From positions 124,001 through 188,000 of the forward strand of contig JAIXQP010000025.1 of NCBI GenBank assembly GCA_027485675.1: a DNA stretch of 64,000 nucleotides, given 5' to 3'. Position numbers and translations under genes: made by a program. The notes under the pieces were generated by a model that saw only the letters and a list, made by a program, of their open reading frames with translations, ran no database searches and was not told the DNA's origin. This DNA comes from Terriglobales bacterium. GTDB lineage: Bacteria; Acidobacteriota; Terriglobia; Bryobacterales; Bryobacteraceae. Of the stretch, positions 17,347 to 25,800 are shown piece by piece; position 1 is the stretch's first letter, and every line of letters begins with the position of its first letter.

Positions 17347-18134
17347 TGGTTCCCTACTCCGCGCGCCGGCAGCTAGTTCGCAGAGCGGTTGGTTTCGGCC
17401 TGTGGCTGGGCCTATTCCTGGCGGCTGCGGCGCTTTGCGATTTGAGTCCGGAGATCCTCAAGCAGGGACTGGGCAAAGCCCCCCAGTTTGCCCGCGAGTT
17501 CTTTCCGCCGCTCTGGGCGGCGGCGGACGAAATGGTGGAGCCGTTGCTGTCCACGCTGGCGCTGGCGTCGGCCGCCTCGCTTTTGGGCATGCTCCTAGCG
17601 TTTCCGGTCGGGCTGGCCGCCGCCGCGAACATCGTTCCGGTGTGGCTGCGTCTGCCGGTGCGGATCCTGCTGGGGGCTGAGCGGGCTTTGCCGGAAATCC
17701 TGCAGCTCTTGTTCTTCGTCGTGGCCTTCGGCTTAGGTCCTTTTTCCGGCATGTGTGCGTTGGCGTTTTCGAGCATCGGCATGCTCGGCAAACTCGTCGG
17801 AGATGCCATCGAGGATGCCGATGACAAGGTGCTCGAATCGCTGAAAGCCACGGGCGCCTCATTCTGGCAAGTGATTCGCTATGGTCTGCTGCCGCAGGTG
17901 CTGCCGTCGCTTGCCGCCAATGCGCTCTTCCGGTTTGACGTCAACGTGCGCAGCTCGGTCGTGCTGGGGGCGATCGGCGCCGGCGGCATCGGCGCGGAGA
18001 TTGCCCGTTCGATGGGAATGCTGCAGTACAACCGCGCGACCATGGCCGTTCTTGGATCCCTGATCCTGATCTATGCCGCCGAGACCGTCTCCGGCCAGCT
18101 GCGGCGGCGGCTGTTGGAGGATGGCCGGTCATGA
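17346..18134 (+). CDS. phnE: phosphonate ABC transporter permease PhnE (system 1, first)
   Basis: A 262-aa inner-membrane permease with about six membrane segments. The PhnE EAA-type loop KATGASFWQVIRYGLLPQVLPS is present, followed by RFDVNVRSSVVLGAIGAGGI, the family hallmark. A TTG at 17343 just before the ATG could serve as alternative start. The 3' end overlaps the second permease by 4 bp, so the two probably form a heterodimer. Confidence 0.92.
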   Translation: MVPYSARRQLVRRAVGFGLWLGLFLAAAALCDLSPEILKQGLGKAPQFAREFFPPLWAAADEMVEPLLSTLALASAASLLGMLLAFPVGLAAAANIVPVWLRLPVRILLGAERALPEILQLLFFVVAFGLGPFSGMCALAFSSIGMLGKLVGDAIEDADDKVLESLKATGASFWQVIRYGLLPQVLPSLAANALFRFDVNVRSSVVLGAIGAGGIGAEIARSMGMLQYNRATMAVLGSLILIYAAETVSGQLRRRLLEDGRS

Positions 18135-18907
18135 TGTGGCCTTCGCAAAATGCCCGCCGGATGTGGGCCACTGTCGCTACGTTTGCCGCCTTTCTGGGCG
18201 GCTTCCTCGCGTACTTAAACGTCGAACCGGTCGCCGTGCTGTTTCAGGGTCAGCATCTGCAGAACCTGTTTCGGGATGTCTTCCCTCCGCGGCTCGCCGT
18301 GCTTTGGGAACGGTCCGGGCTGTGGTGGTCCGTCGTTGAAACCCTGGCGATGGCCTTTGCCGGCACCACCCTGGGTCTCGCCTTCGCGCTGCCCGCGGGG
18401 CTGGCCGGCGCCGCCAACACCACGCCCCACGGCGGCCTGCGGGCCGCGGTGCGCTTCCAGCTCAGCCTGGAGCGCGCCCTTTCGAGCTTCTTCATTTTGA
18501 TGGTGCTGCTGATCGCCTTCGGACTCGGCCCCTTCGCCGCCACCGTCACTCTGGCGCTCGGTACGCTGGGCGGGTTCGGCAAGCTGTTTGCCGAATCGCT
18601 CGAGCGCGTTGAAGCCGCTCCGGCGGAGGCGTTAGCGGCGCTGGGAGCCTCCCGGTCGCAGCAGATCTGCTTCGCCGTGTTGCCGCAGGCCGCCCCGGCG
18701 TTGATCACTGGTTCCCTCTACGCTTTCGACATCAATCTCCGCGCCGCCATCGCCCTCGGCATTTTCGGCGCCGGAGGGTTGGGCGCCGAACTGTTACTCG
18801 CCTACAACACCCTGCGCTACCACGATGTCCTTGCGCTCGCCCTGGTCTCCCTGGTCCTGGTGACGGCCGTCGAGCGGGTTTCTGATTTCCTCCGCCAACG
18901 CATATGA
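18131..18907 (+). CDS. phnE: phosphonate ABC transporter permease PhnE (system 1, second)
   Basis: A 258-aa permease paralogous to its upstream neighbour. The loop LGASRSQQICFAVLPQAAPAL and the hallmark FDINLRAAIALGIFGAGGLG are clear. It lies in the normal place after phnE in phnDCEE operons, and its stop overlaps phnM by 4 bp. Confidence 0.92.
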   Translation: MMWPSQNARRMWATVATFAAFLGGFLAYLNVEPVAVLFQGQHLQNLFRDVFPPRLAVLWERSGLWWSVVETLAMAFAGTTLGLAFALPAGLAGAANTTPHGGLRAAVRFQLSLERALSSFFILMVLLIAFGLGPFAATVTLALGTLGGFGKLFAESLERVEAAPAEALAALGASRSQQICFAVLPQAAPALITGSLYAFDINLRAAIALGIFGAGGLGAELLLAYNTLRYHDVLALALVSLVLVTAVERVSDFLRQRI

Positions 18908-20049
18908 ACCGACAAATTCTCTCCCACGCCACCCTCATTCTGCCCGGCGAAACGGTCGAAGGCAGCGTCGTCATCGAAGACGGCAAGATCGCCGAGGTGC
19001 TGCCCGGCCAAACGTTTGAGGCCGGCATGAACCTCCACGGCCGTTACCTCGCGCCCGGCGTCATCGATATCCATACGGATTACCTGGAACGCGAACTCAA
19101 CCCCCGGCCGGACACGCACTTTCCGCTGGAGCTCGCCTTCCACATGATGGACGTCCGCGCCATCAGTTGCGGCATCACCACCGTGCTGGGCGCCGTGCGG
19201 GTATCGGAGGAGAACGATGGGCCGTTGGGATCCTGGCGCGGCAACGGCCTTCTGCTGGCCGAGGCTTATCAAAACCTGCGTCAAAGCGCCCGCGCCCGCC
19301 ACTATCTGCACGTGCGCTGGGATCCGAACTTCGAGCCGTGCGATGAGTCGCTGGCCCGCCTGCTGGAGCTCCGGTCCTCCATCGGCAACCTGGTCTACAA
19401 CGATTCGACGCCCGGCGAACGGCAGTACAAGAACACCTACTCGGATCAAATCCGCCGCTATGCGTTGACCAAGCAGATCTCCGTTGTCGAGGCCGAGGCC
19501 GAGTTCGCCGAAAAGCGGGCCAAGGCCCTGCAGACCAATAACCGGGCAAAGGTAAACGCCGCCTTCGGTCGCCACTTGCCGCTGGGCAGTCATGACGACA
19601 CCACGGTGGAACATGTCATCGAAGCCTTCGAGCACGGGGCCACGTTGGCTGAAATGCCCGTGACGATCGAGGCTGCGCGCAAGGCCCGCGAACTGGGCAT
19701 GCAGATTTGCATGGGGGCGCCGAACTACTACCGGGGCGGATCCCACTGCGGCAATCTCTCCGCGCACCACGCGCTCGCCGAAGGGCTCGTCGATGTTCTC
19801 TGCAGCGATTACCACTTCCCCTGCCTGCTGGGCAGCGCCGTGAAGATGATGCACGCGGGCGCCGCGCCGCACACGGCGATGAACCTGATTACGCGGAATG
19901 CCGCGCGGCATCTGCAACTGGATGCGGAGCTGGGCAGCATCGAGACCGGCAAAGCCGCCGATCTCATCGCCTTCCGCGCCGAACCCAGCTTTGGCGATGT
20001 GACCCATGCCTGGGTGAATGGCCAACTGAAGTTCGCCGGGGTTGCGTGA
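18904..20049 (+). CDS. phnM: PhnM-family amidohydrolase, paralogue 1
   Basis: PhnM removes pyrophosphate from ribose-1-phosphonate-5-triphosphate. This 381-aa amidohydrolase has the metal motif as DIHTDYLERE (usual HTDNLE), the central RYLHVR-like HYLHVRWD, the HDD segment GSHDDTTVEHV and CSDYHFPCLL. It belongs to a subgroup unlike E. coli PhnM, with NDSTPGERQYKN in the middle. It starts 4 bp inside phnE and its TGA overlaps the GTG of the EEP gene. This is one of three PhnM-like genes in the island. Confidence 0.88.
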   Translation: MNRQILSHATLILPGETVEGSVVIEDGKIAEVLPGQTFEAGMNLHGRYLAPGVIDIHTDYLERELNPRPDTHFPLELAFHMMDVRAISCGITTVLGAVRVSEENDGPLGSWRGNGLLLAEAYQNLRQSARARHYLHVRWDPNFEPCDESLARLLELRSSIGNLVYNDSTPGERQYKNTYSDQIRRYALTKQISVVEAEAEFAEKRAKALQTNNRAKVNAAFGRHLPLGSHDDTTVEHVIEAFEHGATLAEMPVTIEAARKARELGMQICMGAPNYYRGGSHCGNLSAHHALAEGLVDVLCSDYHFPCLLGSAVKMMHAGAAPHTAMNLITRNAARHLQLDAELGSIETGKAADLIAFRAEPSFGDVTHAWVNGQLKFAGVA

Positions 20050-20783
20050 AGCTGCTGACTTTCAACATTCGCTATCCGGAGCCGGCCGACGGCCCCAACG
20101 CCTGGGAGCACCGTTGCGAGGCCGTCGCGGCCACGATCAGCGAAACCGGCGCCGCCGTCGCCGGGCTGCAGGAGCCGGTTCTCGATCAGCTTCGCTATCT
20201 CGATGACGCCCTGCCGGAGTACCGGCGCTTCGGCGTGAGCCGCTACGGCGACGACTTCGAGAAGTTCACGGCCATCCTATACCAGCCGGAACAGGTCAAT
20301 CTGCTGGACCACGGCGCCTTCTGGTTCTCCGAGACGCCCGAAGTTCCCGCGTCGATGTCGTGGCGGATCCACAAGCCCTACGCCGTGAATTGGGGGTACT
20401 TCGAACATCGGGCGAGCGGCCGCACCTTTCACGTCTACAACACCCACTTCCCCTACAAGCCGGAGCAGGCCGAGGCTCGCCTCCGATCGGCCCGCTTGCT
20501 GATGGAACGAGCCAGCGGGGAGCGGGTGTTTCTGCTGGGCGATTTCAACTCACCGGCCGGCGGCGAAGTCCACCAGATCTTCACCGCAACGTTTCACGAT
20601 AGCTGGACCGGCGGGCCGGAGGGAACCTTCCATGGATTCACGGGAATCCCCACGCGCCACCGGCTCGACTGGATCCTATGCCGGGGCCCGATCCACGTCG
20701 AATCGTGCGTGGCGATCACCGCTCCGGTGGCTGGCCGCTATCCGTCCGATCACTTTCCGGTATTGGGTTCGTTCCGTATTTGA
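20046..20783 (+). CDS. endonuclease/exonuclease/phosphatase-fold hydrolase
   Basis: A 245-aa enzyme of the EEP superfamily. Visible motifs are LLTFNIRYP, GLQEP, VYNTHFPY, FLLGDFNSP, RLDWIL and YPSDHFPVL, covering the metal and catalytic residues. Members cleave phosphodiester or phosphomonoester bonds. Its place as last gene of the C-P lyase operon suggests work on a ribose-phosphate intermediate, perhaps in place of PhnP, which is missing; this is inference. The GTG start at 20046 overlaps the phnM stop (GTGA). The 3' end overlaps the convergent hexapeptide transferase by 68 bp. Confidence 0.85.
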   Translation: MKLLTFNIRYPEPADGPNAWEHRCEAVAATISETGAAVAGLQEPVLDQLRYLDDALPEYRRFGVSRYGDDFEKFTAILYQPEQVNLLDHGAFWFSETPEVPASMSWRIHKPYAVNWGYFEHRASGRTFHVYNTHFPYKPEQAEARLRSARLLMERASGERVFLLGDFNSPAGGEVHQIFTATFHDSWTGGPEGTFHGFTGIPTRHRLDWILCRGPIHVESCVAITAPVAGRYPSDHFPVLGSFRI

Positions 20784-21402
20784 GCGCGTCGTACTTCTCG
20801 ACGAACGCCTCGGCCGAGAGCTTCCGGAAGTCCGCCATGGCAGCGCGCAGCTGCTCCCTCGGCCAGTTCCACCACGCAATCCGGAGCAAGCCTTCGCGAA
20901 CCTTCTCCTCGAATCGCCAATACAGCAGCCGGGCCGGAAAGCCGGAGACCACGGCAAACGGCGGCACGTCGCGAGACACCACCGCGCTTGCCCCCACCGC
21001 GGCGCCTGTGCCAATCGATACCCCCGGCAACACCACGGCTCCGTGCCCGATCCAGACGTCGTCGCCCAGCCGGACCTGTTTGGCGCGGCGCCAGGCGAAG
21101 AACTCCGCGTCATCCTCTTCGCCCAGGTCGTAGCTGACGGTCCGGTAGCTGAAGTGGTGCAACGCCGCCTTAGCCAGAGGGTGATTCCCGGGGTTAAGCC
21201 GGGTGTGGGCGGCTATCGAACAGAAGCGGCCGATCTGGCTATAGATAATGCTTGAGTCGTTGACGACGTAGGAGTAGTCGCCGAGCGAGGACTCGGCAAT
21301 CGTCGTGCGGGCTCCCACGGCTGTCCACGCCCCCAGCGTGGACTCGCGCACCATCGCCGTCGGATCGATCCAAGGCTCAATTCCCAACTTCCTTTTCGAC
21401 AT
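20716..21402 (-). CDS. hexapeptide-repeat acyltransferase of phosphonate operons
   Basis: A 228-aa left-handed beta-helix protein with hexapeptide repeats (VRLGDDVWIGHGAVVLPGVS; IGTGAAVGASAVVSRDVPPF), close to the transferase-hexapeptide family found in phn operons (TIGR03308-like). Such proteins may acetylate aminophosphonates, as PhnO does, but the substrate is not known. It is the last gene of the minus-strand operon; its ATG overlaps the phnE stop (TGATG). The C-terminal tail after KYDALKYG lies in the 68-bp antiparallel overlap with the EEP gene and may be non-conserved. Confidence 0.82.
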   Translation of the reverse strand: MSKRKLGIEPWIDPTAMVRESTLGAWTAVGARTTIAESSLGDYSYVVNDSSIIYSQIGRFCSIAAHTRLNPGNHPLAKAALHHFSYRTVSYDLGEEDDAEFFAWRRAKQVRLGDDVWIGHGAVVLPGVSIGTGAAVGASAVVSRDVPPFAVVSGFPARLLYWRFEEKVREGLLRIAWWNWPREQLRAAMADFRKLSAEAFVEKYDALKYGTNPIPESDRTDSGQPPER

Positions 21403-22157
21403 CAGCTTCCCCTCTCCAGTTCAGAACGCGCCCAGCGGGACAACCGGTCCACGGCGGTGACGGAGGCGAGGATCAGGAGGATGGTCATCGAAACCTGCTG
21501 CCACTCGTTCACCCGCAACTGATCCGTCAAGTGCATGCCAATCCCGCCCGCCCCGACGACGCCCAGGATCGTCGCGTGGCGCACGTTCGATTCCAGGTAG
21601 TACAGCGCCTGGGCCGCGAAGGCCGGCAGCACCTGCGGCAGGATGCCGAAACGCACCACCTCCCAACGGTTGCCGCCGGCGGCGAGAACGCCCTCCACCG
21701 GACCGGGCGAGCTGTGATCCACCGCCTCGCTGAACAGCTTGGCCAACGTGCTAAGGTCCACCATCATCAGCGCCATGACCCCTGCGAAAGGCCCCAGGCC
21801 CACGGCATTCACAAACAGTAGCGCCCACAGCAAAGCGTCGATCGAACGCGATAAATCCATCCCCCGGCGCAGCGGCCAACGCCAAAGCCAGTTCGGCAGC
21901 ACCTTCGCTGAGCCGAGCAGGCCCAGCGGAAACGCGAGCACCGCGGCCATCACCGTCGCCGCCAGAGCGATTCCCAAGGTCTCGAGGAGACTGAAGACCA
22001 GCGTCAGGAACTGGCCGCCCGCATCCGGCGGCACCAACTCCGCGCTGATCCGCGCCAGCTTTCCCAAGCCAGGCCAGATGCGGCCAGGCCACAGGTCCAC
22101 CGCCCAAAACGCATAGGCGCTGAATGCCGCGAACGCCAGCCACAGAAGGCGGTTCAC
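21402..22157 (-). CDS. phnE: phosphonate ABC transporter permease PhnE (system 2, second)
   Basis: A 251-aa permease with about six membrane segments. The loop LAAGGNRWEVVRFGILPQVLPA and the hallmark YLESNVRHATILGVVGAGGIG are characteristic. It starts with GTG at 22157, overlapping the upstream permease stop (GTGA). Less like the system 1 permeases than those are to each other, judging by eye. Confidence 0.9.
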   Translation of the reverse strand: MNRLLWLAFAAFSAYAFWAVDLWPGRIWPGLGKLARISAELVPPDAGGQFLTLVFSLLETLGIALAATVMAAVLAFPLGLLGSAKVLPNWLWRWPLRRGMDLSRSIDALLWALLFVNAVGLGPFAGVMALMMVDLSTLAKLFSEAVDHSSPGPVEGVLAAGGNRWEVVRFGILPQVLPAFAAQALYYLESNVRHATILGVVGAGGIGMHLTDQLRVNEWQQVSMTILLILASVTAVDRLSRWARSELERGS

Positions 22158-22927
22158 GCGGCCAGCCTCCGGCGCGCCACTTCACTCAACTGATCGAGAA
22201 TCGCCACGGCGGCCACCAGCAGGACGATGATGGCGCTGATGTCCTGATAGACGAACTGGCGCGTGGCGACGTAGAGCTCCTGGCCGATGCCGCCGACCCC
22301 GACGAAGCCGATCACCGCCGAAGAACGCACGTTGAGCTCGAAGCGGAACAGCGTGTAGCTCAGGAAGCCCGGCAGGATCTGGGGCGCCGCTCCGAAGCGC
22401 ATCGTCTCGAGCCAGTTGGCGCCGCTGGCGCGCATGCCTTCGAGCGGCCGCGGCTCCACGTGTTCGAGGAGTTCGAGCGACAGCTTGCCCAGCGCCCCCG
22501 CGGCATGCAGGCCAAGCGCCAGCACGCCCGCCAAGGGCCCCAGGCCAAACGCGATCACAAACAACAGGGCGTAGACCAGTTCGGGAACGGTCCGCGCCAG
22601 TTCGAGTAATCGCCGCGTGGCGGCTCCCAGCGCGGGATGGGGCGTCAGGTTGCGTGCCGCCAGGAAACTGAGCAACAGTCCGGCTACTGCGCCGAGTAAC
22701 GTACCCGCATACGCCATCAGGATGGTTTCCCACAGCATGGGCAGCCACCGCTTCCAACCCCACATCCACGCCGCGAGATCACTGCCGAGTGTCGCCAGGC
22801 GCACCTCCGGCAGCGTCCCCCAGATGTAGCCGGTCATGGCGGGCAGCCCATTCCAGAGCCTCACCGGCGATACTTCGCTGACATAGAAGGAGGCGCCAAT
22901 GGCCGCCAAAATCAACAGACGCCTCAT
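22154..22927 (-). CDS. phnE: phosphonate ABC transporter permease PhnE (system 2, first)
   Basis: A 257-aa permease. Visible are the loop RASGANWLETMRFGAAPQIL and the hallmark RFELNVRSSAVIGFVGVGGIG. The ATG at 22927 overlaps the stop of the binding-protein gene (ATGA). Together with the following permease it would form the membrane part of the second importer. Confidence 0.9.
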   Translation of the reverse strand: MRRLLILAAIGASFYVSEVSPVRLWNGLPAMTGYIWGTLPEVRLATLGSDLAAWMWGWKRWLPMLWETILMAYAGTLLGAVAGLLLSFLAARNLTPHPALGAATRRLLELARTVPELVYALLFVIAFGLGPLAGVLALGLHAAGALGKLSLELLEHVEPRPLEGMRASGANWLETMRFGAAPQILPGFLSYTLFRFELNVRSSAVIGFVGVGGIGQELYVATRQFVYQDISAIIVLLVAAVAILDQLSEVARRRLAA

Positions 22928-23805
22928 GGCTGCTTCCGCTGATCCAGATTGCTGCGCACCATGCGAATCACCGGCTCGTAGGCGCTGTGTTCCACCGGGC
23001 TATAGCCGCTCTCCCGCTGCGCGCTGAGGAACTGAAACGCCTCGGGCTCCTGCTTGGGGAACTCCATCACAGCGGCCGCGAAGATTCTGTTGAACTCCTC
23101 CGGCGAGTCTAACCGTACCGTCCACGGGCTCGAAGGAATGCGCGGGGATTTCCAGATGATCCGCGTGGAGCCCTTGGGGATGATCCCCTTGCCCTCCATG
23201 CGCAACGGGTTCGTGCGGGTCTCGCTGTAGAACCAGGTCGCCGCCGCGTCATAGGTGCCGTTCAGCATGGCCACCAGGCTCGTCTCGTGACTGCCCCCGA
23301 ACCCGGTCTTCGAGAAGAACGTCCGCGCTTCAAATCCTTCTTCTTTCAGAAAGAAGCTCGGCGCCAGATAGCCGGAGGTCGAATTCGGGTCGGCAAAGGC
23401 GATGCTCTTTCCCCGCAGGTCTTCGATGCGTCGGGCAGAACTCTTGGCCGGGACGACAACGATCGAGTGGTAGCCGTTTTCTCCATCTTCATTGAGAGTG
23501 GCCAGCAGCGGCTTCACCTGCCCCTGCGTCACCAGCCACGCCCGCGCGTAGGCAGCGGCGCCGAAGTAGGCCACCTCCACCTGCCGGGACTTGAGCGCTT
23601 CGATGACGGCGGCGTAGTCCGTGGCGGTGCGCAACACAACGGGCCGGGCCAGCCGCTTTTCGAGATACACGCGCAACGGCTCATAACGCTTCACCACATC
23701 GGCGTCGCTTTCGATCGCGGAGATGCCAATCCGCAGGACGTTGCTGGCCGGCTTGCCGCAAGCCAGACAAAAGATCAGGACGATCAACAACGGTAATAGC
23801 TTCAT
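22924..23805 (-). CDS. phnD: phosphonate ABC transporter, substrate-binding lipoprotein (system 2)
   Basis: A 293-aa PhnD-family binding protein. I choose the ATG at 23805 because it overlaps the phnC stop (ATGA) and gives the lipoprotein signal MKLLPLLIVLIFCLACGKP with Cys at 16. The open frame extends further upstream but that part is phnC in another frame. Family motifs are LRIGISAIESDADVV, IEALKSRQVEVAYFG, SIAFADPNSTSGYLAPSFFL and the ligand-site-like ETRTNPLRM. Its divergence from the first PhnD suggests another phosphonate or phosphite-like ligand. Confidence 0.9.
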   Translation of the reverse strand: MKLLPLLIVLIFCLACGKPASNVLRIGISAIESDADVVKRYEPLRVYLEKRLARPVVLRTATDYAAVIEALKSRQVEVAYFGAAAYARAWLVTQGQVKPLLATLNEDGENGYHSIVVVPAKSSARRIEDLRGKSIAFADPNSTSGYLAPSFFLKEEGFEARTFFSKTGFGGSHETSLVAMLNGTYDAAATWFYSETRTNPLRMEGKGIIPKGSTRIIWKSPRIPSSPWTVRLDSPEEFNRIFAAAVMEFPKQEPEAFQFLSAQRESGYSPVEHSAYEPVIRMVRSNLDQRKQP

Positions 23806-24551
23806 CGTGCACCCGCGTAAATGGACTCTTCCCGGCCCGCTGTCAGTTCCTGTGGGGAGCCGTCGAAGACCAGGCGGCCCTGGGACAACCCAAGGACTCG
23901 ATCGCAGTAGGAGCGCGCGACCTCGAGGTTGTGAAGATTGCAAAGCACGGTGACGCCGCCGGTTCGCTGCAAATGCCGCAACTGGTCCATCACGATCCGT
24001 GTGTTCTCGGGATCGAGTGAGGAAACGGGCTCGTCCGCCAGCAGCACCTCCACCCCCTGCATGAGCACCTTGGCGATGGCCACCCGTTGCTGCTGTCCGC
24101 CCGACAGGGTCTTGACGGTTTGCCCGGCCTGCGGCCCCAGATCGAGCTGCTGCAATAACTCGAGCGCCTTGGCGCGGTCCGCGGCGGGAAACACCCGAAA
24201 CAATAACGGCAAGGTGCGGCGGCGGCGAACCGACCCAAGCAACACATTCGTCAGCGCGTCCATGCGATCCACTAACTGAAACTGCTGGAAGATCATGCCG
24301 CAGCGGGCCCGCCAATCGAGCAAGGCGCCACCCTGCAAGGCACGCACATCCAGGCCGTCCCAGCCGATGGCGCCCGCATCGGCCTCCACCAGCCGGTTGA
24401 TGCAGCGAAGCAGCGTGGACTTCCCCGCGCCGGAGCGGCCAACGATCCCAACCATCTGCCCGGCGGGCACTTCGAAGCTGACGCCGTCGAGAACCGTCTT
24501 GCCTCCATACGCCTTCCGGAGACCGTCGATGGTAAGCGCGCGGTGGGCCAT
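23802..24551 (-). CDS. phnC: phosphonate ABC transporter ATPase (system 2)
   Basis: A 249-aa ATPase. Walker A is GRSGAGKSTLLRCINRL, the Q-loop FQQFQLVDRMDALTNVLLG, the signature TLSGGQQQRVAIAKVL and Walker B VLLADEPVSSLD. It is a more canonical PhnC than the system 1 copy. The ATG at 24551 lies 6 bp after the phnM stop. Confidence 0.92.
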   Translation of the reverse strand: MAHRALTIDGLRKAYGGKTVLDGVSFEVPAGQMVGIVGRSGAGKSTLLRCINRLVEADAGAIGWDGLDVRALQGGALLDWRARCGMIFQQFQLVDRMDALTNVLLGSVRRRRTLPLLFRVFPAADRAKALELLQQLDLGPQAGQTVKTLSGGQQQRVAIAKVLMQGVEVLLADEPVSSLDPENTRIVMDQLRHLQRTGGVTVLCNLHNLEVARSYCDRVLGLSQGRLVFDGSPQELTAGREESIYAGAR

Positions 24552-24557
24552 GAGGGA

Positions 24558-25703
24558 CTATCCGTTCCAGATGCCGGGATCGGCCAAATGCGCCAGCCGG
24601 CCTTCGACCACGGCCATGGACACCCGCGGCAGAGACTCCTGCGAATCGTCGACCACGATCAGATCCGCGCGCAGGCCCGCCTCGATCCTGCCGCGGTCCT
24701 CGAGCCCCGCCGCGCGAGCCGGCGCGCTACTGACGAGCGCCCAAGCCGCGCCAAACGGCAGCACCCCGTCCCGGACCAGCCGGAACGCGGCGTGGAGCAG
24801 GGCGGGGTAGTAGTAGTCCGAAGTCAGAACTGTGCCCAACCCCCGGCGCAGCGCCTCGGTCGCGCCCAGCCGCCGGATATGGCTCTTGCCCCGCACGATA
24901 TTGGGACCGCCCAGAATCACCTCCTGGCCGGCCTCCTGCGCCGCTTGTGCGGTCGCTTCGTCCAGGGGGAACTCGCAAATCGAGCTGCCGATCCGGCGGA
25001 ACCGTTCGCTCATGGCCGGAGATTCGTCGTCGTGTGAGGCCATCGGAATTCCGCCCTCCCGCGAAGCCTGCGCCACGGCTTCCACCGCCGGCCAGACTTC
25101 CGCCTGCCGCGCGCGGGTCGCCTCAAGCAACGCGCGGAAGGCTTCTATCGTCAGCCCGGAGCGCTCGGCGTACTGCGCCCCCTTGGCGCCCTTGTCGAGC
25201 TTCGCGGCGATCATGTCGAGATGATCGTTGAAGCCCACCAGGTGCACCTTGCCGCCGCGAATCCAGTCCAGGATCTCGGCCGTCTCATTCAGCGCATACA
25301 GTTCGTAACGCAGGTGCAGCCGCGTGTCGCACTGCAGCACGGGCCGGATCCGGTCGAGCGCCGTCACCATCAGCCGGCCATGCTCGATGCCGCGCAGCCC
25401 GGGCTCCCAGGAGACCGTCAAACCGTGATACGCCGTCGTGATGCCGTTCGCCAACAGCTGCCGGTCACTATCCACCAAGGCCAGATCGAGCGGAAAGAAA
25501 ACTCCGCTCCGCGGCATCCATTGGCGTTCAAAAGCGTCCCCGTGCAGATCCACCATACCGGGCAGGAGCAAGCGGTCTTGGAGGTCCAAGGCGCCGGGCG
25601 CATTGGCGCCCTGGAGTTCCAGAATCCGCCCACCCTCGATGGCGACGCACCCCGGCCGCAACTCCCCATCCGGCCACAAAACCCGGTTACTTTTTAACAG
25701 CAC
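24558..25703 (-). CDS. phnM: PhnM-family amidohydrolase, paralogue 2
   Basis: A 381-aa amidohydrolase heading the minus-strand operon. The metal motif is altered to VDLHGDAFERQW in place of HTDNLE, a variant I recall from some proteobacterial phn operons. Other signatures are LHLRYELYALN, the VGFNDH segment, ASHDDE and LTSDYYYPALLHAAFRL. It is probably a triphosphate diphosphohydrolase as PhnM is, but with a substrate that may differ. The frame starts with GTG at 25703, preceded by AAGG very close to it. Confidence 0.87.
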   Translation of the reverse strand: MLLKSNRVLWPDGELRPGCVAIEGGRILELQGANAPGALDLQDRLLLPGMVDLHGDAFERQWMPRSGVFFPLDLALVDSDRQLLANGITTAYHGLTVSWEPGLRGIEHGRLMVTALDRIRPVLQCDTRLHLRYELYALNETAEILDWIRGGKVHLVGFNDHLDMIAAKLDKGAKGAQYAERSGLTIEAFRALLEATRARQAEVWPAVEAVAQASREGGIPMASHDDESPAMSERFRRIGSSICEFPLDEATAQAAQEAGQEVILGGPNIVRGKSHIRRLGATEALRRGLGTVLTSDYYYPALLHAAFRLVRDGVLPFGAAWALVSSAPARAAGLEDRGRIEAGLRADLIVVDDSQESLPRVSMAVVEGRLAHLADPGIWNG

Positions 25704-25800
25704 CCTTCGAGAATAGTGCGCGTTTGTTTTTATGGTGTTGCATGTTGGTGAATTTCACTTTCACGTAATCTCTCTGTCCTAAGCTGCAGGGATCTTCTCC
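25704..25800. promoter_or_regulatory. divergent promoter region between two phnM genes
   Basis: The 97 bp separating the minus-strand phnM/phnCDEE operon from the plus-strand phnM/DUF1045 operon must hold promoters for both. It is AT-rich relative to the surroundings. A perfect inverted repeat GTGAA-t-TTCAC lies at 25748-25758, directly followed by a second TTTCAC. TAATCT at 25766-25771 could be a -10 for the plus direction, but no well-spaced -35 is seen. No clear Pho box was found. A regulator gene is not present in the island. Confidence 0.4.

Noticed and set aside
25704-25800. Pho box upstream of the phnM genes
   Set aside because: No pair of CTGTCAT-like heptamers with the right spacing could be found; only a palindrome is present.
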